From contig OX392527.1 of the NCBI GenBank assembly GCA_947623455.1, forward strand, positions 49,520,401 through 49,584,400: 64,000 bases of DNA, read 5' to 3'. Within the stretch, counting starts at the first letter, position 1; each line of letters starts with the position of its first letter. Of this stretch, positions 1 to 12,500 are shown piece by piece. The position numbers and the translations under genes were made by a program. Source of the DNA: Mimachlamys varia (lineage: Eukaryota; Mollusca; Bivalvia; Pectinida; Pectinidae). The notes under the pieces are model-generated. The model ran no database searches. It was given only the letters and a program-made list of their open reading frames with translations, and was not told where the DNA came from.

Positions 1-1160
1 GATTGAACAAGGATGGATCAAGGGAGATAATTCATGCTGTTTGTTTATTGAACAAAGATGGATCAAGGGAGATAATTCATGCTGTTTGTTTATAAAACAA
101 AATCCTGTGATTGATCTTATGATTTGTTATAGATAGGAGTCAATAATTACGTATCTGCATTGTACATTTGATAAACCTTACAGTATGTACATATGATTAA
201 TGCATTTCAACATCATCACTTAGTCATATGAGAATGTCGATCACTCCCTCACCCCTAAATTGCACAATAAACTATTCCAACTTTTGAATTGGAAGAGTTT
301 AAATGTGATTTTGAGGGTAAATGAGTTAATATGCATACTAGAGGTGTCACAATATACTTGGAGTGTTTCATTGAAATACAGATAGAATATATTTTGATAA
401 CTCTCTCAAAATGTTATTAACTTCAATTAAATGATTCCCGCCACTAGTAAAAGCCTGATTAAGTGAACTTGTCACCAAAGTTTAAATACCTAGTAGCAAA
501 TACATAAAATAAAGCTTTTGAGAAGCAATAGTTTGCAATTCAACGAAACATCATTTCTGTTCTACAATTAAGAAGATATGTCTATGTATTGTGGTAGTGT
601 CCGGTATATTGTGGCATCTGTAGTATTACAAGGATATCTGCTTTGAAAAAAAAAAACATTCCGACTTTATCATTTTCTGTGATTCAGATGATTTTTTAAG
701 AGACAGAAGAGTTCGATCTTGTTTATATGCTAAACAAATATGTAATATTGTATTTAACATTTGATAAATAATTTTATCCTACCATAAGAATATCTTCAGA
801 CATTTTTTGTTACAAGCTGCATTTAAACATCATTGATTTTATGGTTTATTTTATTCCTTCTTTGTAATGAAAATGCTTAAGTCATGAGATTGAAAACTTT
901 ATCAATTGGACTGAACATTGATTTCAAAATGTATTTTTTTAATTATTTTTCTTCAGAATTCATGTCAAAAAGAAATTGCTGTTGATCTGAAAAAAGTTGT
1001 TTTATAGGTTTGTTTAAATATATTTTTGTACGTTTAGATCAAATCTTTACCACCGATTTGTAATAAAATCCTGCAGTCCGATAATTTCATTGTTGCTGAT
1101 TTTTTTTTTTTTTTGACATTTCAAAATTGTATAGGTAGTTAAAGACCCAATATATGTTAC
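1..1160. other. AT-rich gene-free DNA with a 45-bp duplication
   Basis: No coding region is supported here. Positions 3-47 and 48-92 are two tandem copies of a 45-bp unit that differ by one base. A small palindromic MITE lies at about 238-329 and is listed separately. Short poly-A and poly-T runs occur near 645 and 1100. The remainder shows nothing recognisable. Confidence 0.6.
238..329 (-). mobile_element. ~90-bp palindromic MITE, copy 1
   Basis: One of five related copies in the window (also 44870-44962, 45923-46012, 48094-48187, 48419-48510). Ends resemble TTAACTCATTCACCCCT in inverted orientation. An inner inverted pair, TGAACT(C/A)TTCCAA, flanks a short loop, so the whole element can fold into one hairpin. 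This copy is diverged and runs opposite to the others. Confidence 0.6.
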
Positions 1161-2710
1161 TTAAGGTAATTAGTCCCCCACCGGAATCCGGGGGGGACTA
1201 TAGGTTTGCGTTGTGTCCGTCCGTCCGTCCGTCCTTCCGCACACTATTTGTCCGGGCTCTATCTCCCATACTATAAGACACTGGAACTTCATACTAAGTG
1301 TGTGGGTTCCCTGTGGGAAGGCGGTGTGTCGCATACAAAAACCGGGTCACTGTGACCTATATTTTGACCTCTGACCTACATTAAAGAAAAAGCTTGTCCG
1401 GGCTCTATCTCCTACACTATAAAGCACTAAAACTTAATACTTAGTAGTATTGTTCCTTGTGGGAAGGCGGTGTGTCGCATACAAAAACCGGGTCACAGTG
1501 ACCTATATTTTGACCTCTGACCTACATTAAAGAAAAAGCTTGTCCGGGCTCTATCTCCTACACTATAAAGCACTAGAACTTAATACTTGGTAGTATGGTT
1601 CCTTGTGGGAAGGCGGTGTGTCGCGTACAAAAACCGGGTCACAGTGACCTATATTTTGACCTCTGACCTACATTAAAGAAAAAGCTTGTCCGGGCTCTAT
1701 CTCCTACACTATAAAGCACTAGAACTTAATACTTAGTAGTATTGTTCTCTGTGGGAAGGCAGTGTGTAGCGTACAAAAACCGGGTCAATGTGACCTATAT
1801 TTTGCTATTTTTTTACCTCTGACCTACATTAAAGTAAAAGTTTGTCCGGGCTCTATCTCCTACACTATAAAGGACTAGAACTTAATACTTGGTAGTATGG
1901 TTCCTTGTGGGAAGGCGGTGTGTCGCGTACCAAAACCGGGTCACAGTGACCTTTATTTTGCTATATTTTGACCTCTGACCTACATTAAAGTAAAAGTTTG
2001 TCCGGGCTCTATCTCCTACACTATAAAGGACTAGAACTTAATACTTGGTAGTATGGTTCCTTGTGGGAAGGCGGTGTGTCGCGTTCAAAAACCGGGTCAC
2101 TGTGACCTATATTTTGACCTCTGACCTACATTAAAGAAAAAGCTTGTCCGGGCTCTATCTCCTACACTATAAAGCACTAGAACTTAATACTTGGTTGTAT
2201 GGTTCCTTGTGGGAAGGCGGTGTGTCGCGTACCAAAACTGGGTCACTGTGACCTATATTTTGACCTCTGACCTACATTAAAGAAAGAAAAATTTGTCCAA
2301 GTTCTATCTCCTACACTATTAAGGATTAGAACTTTATACTTGGTAGTATAGTTCTCTGTGGGAAGGCGGTGTGTCGCGTACCAAAACTGGGTCACTGTGA
2401 CCTTTATTTTGCTATATTTTGACCTCTGACCTACATTAAAGTAAAAGTTTGTCCGGGCTCTATCTCCTACACTATTAAGGATTATAACTTTGTACTTGGT
2501 AGTATAGTTCCCTATGGGAAGGCGGTGTGTCGCGTAACAAAACCGGGTCACAGTGACCAATATTTTGACCTCTGACCTACGTTACACAAATACCTTGTCT
2601 GGGCTCTATCTCCTACACTATAAAGCACTAGAACTTAATACTTGGTAGTATGGTTCCCCGTGGGAAGACGGTGTGTCGTGTACCAAAACTGGGTCACTGT
2701 GACATTTATT
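1161..2710. repeat. ~145-155-bp tandem array with (tccg)n leader
   Basis: The stretch begins with a C-run/G-run segment around 1174-1197 and a (tccg)n microsatellite at 1214-1239. About ten tandem units follow, recognisable by TCCGGGCTCTATCTCC near 1251, 1397, 1542, 1688, 1843, 1999, 2145, 2295, 2450 and 2598. Spacing is 144-155 bp because of small indels. Each unit holds a palindrome GGTCA-NNN-TGACC and, about 7-15 bp later, TGACCT-C-TGACCT. The array looks like internal amplification inside a dispersed mollusc repeat. The ORFs across it are artefacts of the repeat. Confidence 0.9.
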
Positions 2711-2771
2711 TCGACAGTTATTCAAGCTATGCACAACACAAGCAAAGTTACATAAGTGTACAAACATTCTT

Positions 2772-2951
2772 GTTGTTGGAGATTTCAACATGGACTTCGC
2801 AAAGATGGACAGCCTTCAAAAATCTTGTAAACTTCACCAACAACTGACCACGCCTACCCATTGCCTTGGAGGAATTCTTGACTTGGTCTTCTCATCCAAA
2901 TTATTCCCAGTGACAAACAAACCTGTGTTCTTCTCAGATCACCATTTAATC
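2772..2951 (+). pseudogene. Non-LTR retrotransposon endonuclease fragment
   Basis: Read in the frame starting at 2772, 60 codons are open and give the hallmark blocks of an apurinic-type (APE) endonuclease C-terminal half: VVGDFNMDF, then a Thr-rich segment leading to GILDLVF, then FFSDHHLI. The GDFN, LDLVF and SDH motifs in this order and spacing match the EN domain of CR1/jockey/L2-like elements. The frame may extend about 40 bp upstream, but no N-terminal EN half and no reverse transcriptase follow. It is an isolated remnant directly downstream of the 150-bp array. Confidence 0.7.
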
Positions 2952-3313
2952 AATATACAGTACTGTTGAATTCAATGTAAGCATAACAAACAACATCTTG
3001 TTATTATTATTACAATTTCATGTCTATTGCAGTAAAACCTGTCTATAAAGGATACCCAATAGAAAAACTAAAGGTGTCCTTCATAGACTTGTGTCCTTTA
3101 TATAGAGATCATTTATAGAGTATACCTACAGTGTACATGTATTTAGTGAGAATGGGATGGTTCCTGTATAGAAGCGGGTCTCTGTAAACTACATCTTCAC
3201 CTTTCAATACATTGAAGAAAATACATGACCTTATTGCATCTCGAGATTCACACTCATTGCTATTGGATCTCGAGATAACAACCCGGTGGGGGACTGTAAT
3301 TCGTTGAATTATC

Positions 3314-3512
3314 TTGTTTTTCGTGATTCTGAATAATTCTGGAAAAAATTCCAGTTGATAACTATGCAAAAATAAGCCTTAAACGAAGTAAACCTGAGCG
3401 GTAACTAACAAGAAACTCTTGACAGAAAAATCCAAAGAATTGAAAATAATTCAGGTGGGGCCAACTTCAACAACAAGCCGCAGTTAGAAGACAGTTCAAA
3501 ATGGACGTGAAT
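3314..3512 (+). repeat. Internal copy of the 45-kb TTAA element
   Basis: Blocks such as TTTTTCGTGATTCTGAA, CCAGTTGATA, ATGCAAAAATAAGCCT and TTCAAAATGGACGTG occur in the same order at 45055-45230. This copy lacks the clear AAAGGCCCA terminal repeats. Confidence 0.65.
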
Positions 3513-4230
3513 GGTGCTCTCTCTCCTCTTCACCAACTGTAAGATACCTGTTCTCCCCCTACACCAGAGCAGACTGTGAAATGTATTATTTTATCAATTT
3601 GATTTAACGATTCCTCTTGTCTAGAATTGTTTGTTCCATCCTGCGAGAACAGCTCCAAAGATGCCATTTAAAAATTATTTCTTCCCCACGGTGTACATGC
3701 ACACATTTCATTTTTGGCTTAAATTCCTAGCATGCGCGACTAATCTCCCTCATGAAAACTTTAAAAAGTTGATACGTCGTTTCAGAGATACTTTTTCTCT
3801 CCAGATTCTACCAGGTTTTAGATAGGCATGTCACGTGATAGGGGGCATGTGTACTTTCAGTGTACGGCCAAAGCATCAGTAGTACAAAACAACATGTAAA
3901 AAGAGTGCTACATTTTTCTAGATGTCATATGTCTATCTACATGGTACTGGTCAGTAGAAAACTATTTTGTTAAAGCATCCTAAATTTCGGTTATTTTTCC
4001 TGATTTATTGACATTTTACTTCAACAAAGTTGATTAACTACCTTTTTACCATTACACTGGAAGTATAAATGCCCCCCTTAATGTACATGTACCATGTGAC
4101 TGCCAAATCACGTGACATTTATTCTGGAAAGTTGTATCTTGGAAACGGTGTATTGGCAGGTATGATTTTGCAAAATAAATAAAATTTGTATCACTTCTGA
4201 GTCTGCCAAGTATAATTTAGTGAGTATTCA

Positions 4231-4711
4231 TACTACCGCTATTTCCTGTGTATTGCCCGAGGGCTATACAATTTTTTACATCAGGAGAAACCTAGTGCTG
4301 GCTATCTACCGGTACGGACTCTGTATTTTTCAAAACCAAATCATTAAATAATGTGGGCTATACATAGTTAAATGTTTCCACTTTTATCAACATGGAGATC
4401 TATGCTATTTGTGAACAAAATATATCATTGATAAGTTAATATAGAGCTTTAGGTATACACATAAACATATATGTTTACAAAATAAACACAATGTTTCCAG
4501 CATATGTCTCTGATTTCCAGCATTCAAAATAATAAATCACAAAGTCACATACAAAGTACACTTGTACTCACCTGGTATACATTCGACGTATAACCCTCGG
4601 GTAATCTGCCAGTGCAAATTATCTGGAATTTATTTTACAAAGCCTCAAAATGACTTAATTTACTTCCTGTGGGCTATACCCTGGTGCAGGTAATACACAG
4701 GAAATTACAGT
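4231..4711. mobile_element. Possible ~480-bp MITE with diverged inverted ends
   Basis: The left end near 4231 and the reverse complement of the right end near 4711 share TTTCCTGTGTATT followed by a GGGCTATAC or GGGTATAGCCC block. Outer bases (TACCG and TACTG) are similar. The interior has no coding capacity. Boundaries are approximate and no clear target duplication is visible. Confidence 0.4.
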
Positions 4712-5472
4712 ACAATTATTTGCATAAAAACACCAAACGATGGAATATTGACTTTGTCTGATAAGAGTTTGAGTATATCATTTCTGTTGTCTGGAGTTTG
4801 GTTTTGATGGTGAAAGATAAACACACAACACACAAAGTTCATTAAAACAATGTTTATTAATAACATTCTAATTGTTTTGGACACAGTACTTTTATTTTGC
4901 CATATTTTAACATTTAAATGAACAAGTGGAGTCTTTACAGATTGTATAGAACTACAAATTCACACCTCATCATTCACCATGACAGAGTTTCCTATCAACA
5001 ATTCTCTACCAATTATTAGACTCCAAAAACAAAAGAGTCCATCTTAAAAATACCATACCACCTTAAATAATCAAAAAAAAAATGTTTGTCATTGTTTCTC
5101 TCTATTTAAAAAAAAATTAAGAAAATCTCAAATTCTAAAATGCTTCACTTTCAAAGCACATTTCTGCAGATATAATTACCCAAGCAAAAAAAACTTAACA
5201 TTCAAAGGGCTATATACCTATGCATTTTCAACAAAAATCTCCCTCTCGAAAGAAATGTTTATGACACACCTGTAATTGTCCACGCCCCAGACAAAAACAA
5301 TAAGCCGCCCAGCTCAGCCAAGAGCGGCTTAAAAATGTTCCAGGTTAAAATAATTTTCCAATGGAACATATATTTTATTTTTAAAGAGCTCCCCATTATA
5401 AACAAGGTATATTATAATTGTATTCCAACCCAACCATGGACAGGACAAATATTCTTGAGCCTCAAAAAAGCT

Positions 5473-5830
5473 CCTGTTACAACTATCAGCCAGGATAATC
5501 TGGTCAAACCTACAACTACCAACCAGGGTAATCTGGTCAAACCTACAACTATCAACCTAGATAATCTGGTCAAACCATCAACCAGGATAATCAGATCAAA
5601 CCTACAACTATCAACCTAGATAATCTGGTCAAACCATCAACCAGGATAATCAGATCAAACCTACAACTATCAACCAGGATAATCAGATAAAACCTACAAC
5701 TATCAACCAGGATAATCAGATCAAACCTACAACCATCAACCAGGATAATCAGATCAGACCTACAACTATCAACCAGGATAATCAGATCAAACCTACAACT
5801 ATCAACCAGGATAATTAGATCAAACCTACA
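5473..5830. repeat. 33-bp minisatellite (array 1a)
   Basis: About eleven units of 33 bp built on the core AACTATCAACCAGGATAAT followed by CAGATCAAACCTAC or CTGGTCAAACC. The first units are more diverged and some are shortened, as expected at the edge of an array. It passes directly into the 30-bp array. Open frames crossing it come from repeat lengths divisible by three. Confidence 0.9.
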
Positions 5831-6580
5831 ACTATCAACCAGTATGATGAGGCAAAACCAACTATTAACCAGGATAATGAGGACAAACTAACTATCAACC
5901 AGGATAATGAGGACAAACCAACTATCAACCAGGATAATGAGGACAAACCAACTATCAACCAGGATAATGAGGACAAACCAACTATCAACCAGGATAATGA
6001 GGACAAACCAACTATTAACCAGGATAATGAGGCAAAACCAACTATCAACCAGGATAATGAGGCAAAACCAACTATCAACCAGGATAATGAGGAGAAACCA
6101 ACTATCAACCAGGATAATGAGGCAAAACCAACTATCAACCAGGATAATGAGGACAAACCAACTATCAACCAGGATAATGAGGACAAACCAACTATCAACC
6201 AGGATAATGAGGCAAAACCAACTATCAACCAGGATAATGAGGCAAAACCAACTATCAACCAGGATAATGAGGAGAAACCAACTATCAACCAGGATAATGA
6301 GTCAAAACCAACTATCAACCAGGATAATGAGGAGAAACCAACTATCAACCAGGATAATGAGGACAAACCAACTATTAACCAGGATAATGAGGCAAAACCA
6401 ACTATCAACCAGGATAATGAGGCAAAACCAACTATCAACCAGGATAATGAGGACAAACCAACTATCAACCAGGATAATGAGGACAAAACAATTATTAACC
6501 AGGATAATGAGGACAAAACATCTATCAACCAGGATAATGAGGCAAAACAACTATCAACCAGGATAATCTGGTCAAACATA
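5831..6580. repeat. 30-bp minisatellite (array 1b)
   Basis: About 24 units of exactly 30 bp, with core AACTATCAACCAGGATAAT plus GAGGACAAACC, GAGGCAAAACC or GAGGAGAAACC. Because 30 is a multiple of three, three frames stay open (268 aa on minus, 219 aa on plus, 82 aa on minus). These products are pure 10-residue iterations with no start context or splice signals, so they are not annotated as genes. Unit variants are interspersed (GGAC, GGCA, GGAG), indicating several rounds of unequal exchange. Confidence 0.95.
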
Positions 6581-9500
6581 TTATCTACCCAAATAATTAT
6601 TCTCATCCTGAGGAGCCCCATCTCTACAATTATCTACCATGATAATCATTATCATCCTTTGGAGCTCCATCTATACAATTATCTACCATGATAATCATTC
6701 TCATCCTTTTGAGCTCCATCTCCATAATTATCTACCATGATAATCATTCTCATCCTTTGGAGCTCCATCTATACAATTATCTACCATGATAATCATTCCC
6801 ATCTTTTGGAGCTCAATCTATACAATTATCTACCATGATAATCATTCTCATCCTTTGGAGCTCCATCTATACAATTATCTACCATGATAATCATTCCCAT
6901 CTTTTGGAGCTCAATCTATACAATTATCTACCATGATAATCATTTTCATCTCTAGGAGCTCCATCTCTACAATTATCTACCATGATAATCATTCTGATCC
7001 TTTGAAGCTCCATCTCTACAATTATCTACCATGATAATCATTCTCATCCTTAGGAGCTCCATCTCTACACTTATCTACCATGATAATCATTCTCATCCTT
7101 AGGAGCTCCATCTCTACAATTATCTACCATGATAATCATTCTCATCCTTAGGAGCTCCATCTCTACAATTATCTACCATGATAATCATTCTAATCTTTTG
7201 GAGCTCCATCTATACAATTATCTACCAAGATAATCATTCTTATCCTCAGGAACTCCATCTATACATTTATCTACCATGATAATCATTCTCATCCCTAGGA
7301 GCTCCATCTCTACAATTATCTACCATGATAATCTTTCTCATCCTTTGGAGCTCCATCTCTACAATTATCTACCAAGATAATCATTCTTATCCTCAGGAAC
7401 TCCATCTATACATTTATCTACCATGATAATCATTCTCATCCATTGGAGCTCCATCTATACAATTATCTACCATGATAATCATTCTCATCCCTAGGAGCTC
7501 CATCTCTACAATTATCTACCATGATAATCTTTCTCATCCTTTGGAGCTCCATCTCTACAATTATCTACCAAGATAATCATTCTTATCCTCAGGAACTCCA
7601 TCTATACATTTATCTACCATGATAATCATTCTCATCCTTTGGAGCTCCATCTCTACAATTATCTACCATGATAATCATTCTCATTCTTTGGAGCTCCATC
7701 TCTACATTTATCTACCATGATAATCATTCTCATCCTTTGGAGCTCCATCTATACAATTATCTACCATGATAATCATTCTCATCCTTTGGAGCTCCATCTC
7801 TACAATTATCTACCATGATAATCATTTGTATCCTTTGGAGCTCCATCTATATAATTATCTACCATGATAATCATTCTCATCCTTTGGAGCTCCATATCTA
7901 CAATTATCTACCATGATAATCATTCCCATCGCTAGGAGCTCCATCTCTACAATTATTTACCATGATAATCATTCTCATCCTTTAGAGCTCCACCTCTACA
8001 ATTATCTACCATGATAATCTTTCTTATCCTATGGAGTTCCATCTCTACAATTATCTACATGATAATCATTCTAATCTTTTGGAGCTCCATCTCTACAATT
8101 ATCTACCATGATAATTATTCTCATCCTTTGCAGCTCCATATATACAATTTTCTACCATGATAATTATTCTCATCCTTTGCAGCTCCATCTCTACAATTTT
8201 CTACCATGATAATTATTCTCATCCTTTGCAGCTCCATATATACAATTTTCTACCATGATAATTATTCTCATCCTTTGGAGCTCCCTCTCTACAATTATCT
8301 ACCATGATAATCATTCTCATCCTTAGGAGCACAATCTCTACAATTATCTACCATAATAATCATTCTCATCCCTAGGAGCTCCATCTCTACAATTATCTAC
8401 CATGATAATCATTCCCATCCTTAGGAACTCCATCTCTACAATTATCTACCATGATAATCATTCTCATCCTTAGGAGCTCCATCTCTACATTTATCTACCA
8501 TGATAATCATTCCCATCCCAAGGAGCTCCATCTCTACAATTATCTACCATGATAATCATTCTCATTCTTAGGAGCTCCATCTCTACAATTATCTACCATG
8601 ATAATCATTCTCATCCCTAGGAGCTCCATCTCTACAATTATCTACCATGATAATCATTCTCATCCCTAGGAGCTCCATCTCTACAATTATCTACCATGAT
8701 AATCATTCTCATCCTTTGGAGCTCCATCTCTACAATTATCTACCAAGATAATCATTCTTATCCTCAGGAACTCCATCTATACAATTATCTACCATGATAA
8801 TCATTCTCATCCTTAAGAGCTCCATCTCTACAATTATCTACCATGATAATCATTCTCATCCCTAGGAGCTTCATCTCTACAATTATCTACCATGATAATC
8901 ATTCTCATCCCTAGGAGCTCCATCTCTACAATTATCTACCATGATAATCATTCTCATCCTTAGGAGCTCCATCTCTACACTTATCTACCATGATAATCAT
9001 TTTCATCCTTAGGAGCTCCATCTCTACAATCATATACCATGATAATCATTCTCATCCTTAGGAACACAATCTCTACAATTATCTACCATGATAATCCTTC
9101 CCATCCTTAGAAGCTTCATCTCTACAATTATCTACCATGAAAATTATTCTCATCCTTTGGAGCTTTATCTCTACAATTACCTACCATGATAATCATTTTC
9201 ATCCTTAGGAGCTCCATCTCTACAATTATCTACCATGATAATCATTCTCATCCTTAGAAGCACAATCTCTACAATTATCTACCATGATAATCATTCTTAT
9301 CCTTTGGAGCTCCATCTCTACAATCATCTACCATGATAATCAGTCTCATCCTTAGGAGCTCCATCTCTACAATTATCTACCATGATAATTATTCTCATCA
9401 TTAGGAGCTCCATCTCTACAATTATGTACCAAGATAATCATTTTCATCCTTAGGACCTCCATCTCTACAATTATCTACCATGATAATCATTCTCATCCTT

Positions 9501-12500
9501 TGGAGCTCCATCTCTACAATTTTCTACCATGATAATCATTCTCATCCTTTGGAGCTCCATCTTTACAATTATCTACCATGATAATCATTCTCATCCTTTG
9601 GAGCTCCATCTCTACAATTATCTACCATGATATTCATTCTCATCCTTTGGAGCTCCATCTCTACAATTATCTACCATGATAATCTTTCTCATCCTCAGGA
9701 GCCCCATCTCTACAATTATCTACCATGATAATCATTCTCATCCCAATGAACTCCATCTCTACAATTATCTACCAAGATAATCATTCTCATCCTTTGGAGC
9801 TCCATCTCTACAATTACATACCAAGATAATCATTCTCATCCTTTGGAGCTCCATCTCTACAATCATCTACCATGATAATCATTCTCATCCTTAGGAACAC
9901 AATCTCTACAATTATCTACCATGATAATCCTTCCCATCCTTAGAAGCTTCATCTCTACAATTATCTACCATGAAAATTATTCTCATCCCTTGGAGCTTTA
10001 TCTCTACAATTATCTACCATGATAATCATTCCCATCCTTAGGAGCTCCATATCTACAATTATCTACCATGATAATCATTCTCATTCTTAGGAGCTCCATC
10101 TCTACAATTATCTACCATGATAATCATTTTCATCCTTAGGAGCTCCATCTCTACAATTATCTACCATGATAATCATTCTCATTCTTTGGAGCTCCATCTC
10201 TACATTTATCTACCATGATAATCATTCTCATCCCTAGGAGCTCCATCTATACAATTATCTACCATGATAATCATTCTCATCCTTTGGAGCTCCATCTGTA
10301 CAATTATCTACCATGATAATCATTTGTATCCTTTGGAGCTCCATCTATATAATTATCTACCATGATAATCATTCTCATCCTTTGGAGCTCCATATCTACA
10401 ATTATCAACCATGATAATCATTCCCATCGCTAGGAGCTCCATCTCTACAATTATTTACCATGATAATCATTCTCATCCTTTAGAGCTCCACCTCTACAAT
10501 TATCTACCATGATAATCTTTCTTATCCTATGGAGTTCCATCTCTACAATTATCTACATGATAATCATTCTAATCTTTTGGAGCTCCATCTCTACAATTAT
10601 CTACCATGATAATTATTCTCATCCTTTGCAGCTCCATATATACAATTTTCTACCATGATAATTATTCTCATCCTTTGCAGCTCCATCTCTACAATTTTCT
10701 ACCATGATAATTATTCTCATCCTTTGCAGCTCCATATATACAATTTTCTACCATGATAATTATTCTCATCCTTTGGAGCTCCCTCTCTACAATTATCTAC
10801 CATGATAATCATTCTCATCCTTAGGAGCTCCATCTGAACAATTATCTACCATGATAATCATTTTCAACTCTAGAGCTCCATATCTACAATTATCTACCAT
10901 GATAATCATTCTCAATCCCAGGAGCTCCATCTCTACAATTATCTACCATGATAATCTTTCTCATCCTTAGGAGCTCCATCTCTACAATTATTTACCATGA
11001 TAATCTTTCCCATCCTTAGGAGCCCCATCTGCACAATTATCTACCATGATAATCTTTCTCATCCTTAGGAGCTCCATCTCTACAATTATTTACCATGATA
11101 ATATTTCCCATCCTTAAGAGCTCCATCTCTACAATTATCTACCATGATAATCATTCTCATCCTTAGGAGCTCCATCTCTACAATTATCTACCATGATAAT
11201 CTTTCTCATCCTTAAGAGCTCCATCTCTACAATTATCTACCATGATAATCATTCTCATTCTTAGGAGCTCCACCTAAACAATTATCTACCATGATAATCA
11301 TTTTCAACTCTAGAGCTCCATCTCTACAATTATCTACAATGATAATCATTCTCGTCCTTTGGAGCTCCATCTCTACAATTATCTACCATGATAATCATTC
11401 TCATCCTTAGGAGCTCCATCTCTACAATTATCTACCAAGATAATCATTCTCATCCTTTGGAGCTCCATCTCTACAATTATCTACCATGATAATCATTCTC
11501 ATCCTTTGGAGCTCCATCTCTACAATTATCTACCATGATATTCATTCTCATCTTTTGGAGCTCCATCTCTACAATTATCTACCATGATAATCTTTCTCAT
11601 CCTCAGGAGCCCCATCTCTACAATTATCTACCATGATAATCATTCTCATCCCAATGAACTCCATCTCTACAATTATCTACCAAGATAATCATTCTCATCC
11701 TTTGGAGCTCCATCTCTACAATTATCTACAATGATAATCATTCTCGTCCTTTGGAGCTCCATCTCTACAATTATCTACCATGATAATCATTCTCATCCTT
11801 AGGAGCTCCATCTCTACAATTATCTACCATGATAATCTTTCGCATCCTCAGGAGCCCCATCTCTACAATTATCTACCATGATAATCATTCTCATCCCAAC
11901 GAACTCCATCTCTACAATTATCTACCAAGATAATCATTCTCATCCTTTGGAGCTCCATCTCTACAATTATCTACCATGATAATCATTCTCATCCTCAGGA
12001 GCCCCATATCTACAATTATCTACCATGATAATCATTCTCATCCCTAGGAGCTCCATCTCTACAATTATCTACCATGATAATCATTCTCATCCTTAGGAGC
12101 TCCATCTTTACAATCATCTACCATGATAATCATTCTCATCCTTAGGAACACAATCTCTACAATTATCTACCATGATAATCCTTCCCATCCTTAGGAGCTT
12201 CATCTCTACAATTATCTACCATGAAAATTATTCTCATCCTTTGGAGCTTTATCTCTACAATTATCTACCATGATAATCATTTTCATCCTTAGGAGCTCCA
12301 TCTCTACAATTATCTACCATGATAATCATTCTCATCCTTAGAAGCACAATCTCTACAATTATCTACCATGATAATCATTGTTATCCTTTGGAGCTCCATC
12401 TCTACAATCATCTACCATGATAATCAGTCTAATCCTTAGGAACACAATCTCTACAATTATCTACCATGATAATTATTCTCATCATTAGGAGCTCCATCTC

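Larger units (their letters stand above)
2952..5472. other. Gene-free DNA with MITE-like remnants
   Basis: No gene is supported. Positions about 3314-3512 match the inner part of the TTAA-flanked element at 45026-45398. About 4231-4711 is bounded by diverged inverted ends sharing TTTCCTGTGTATT, suggesting an old ~480-bp MITE. The rest, including 4720-5300, is AT-rich with no recognisable feature. Confidence 0.5.

Noticed and set aside
3030..3150. Possible MITE with CCTGTCTATAAAGGA and CCTTTATATAGAGATC motifs
   Set aside because: A suggestion of inverted ends, but they could not be aligned convincingly and no target duplication was found.
3109..3369. 86-aa minus ORF
   Set aside because: Covers part of a dispersed repeat (3314-3512) and unrelated flanking DNA; no homology seen.
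5815..6621. 268-aa minus ORF, 219-aa plus ORF and 82-aa minus ORF over the 30-bp array
   Set aside because: The unit is a multiple of three, so frames stay open without selection. The products are simple 10-residue iterations on both strands, with no promoter, splice sites or unique sequence.
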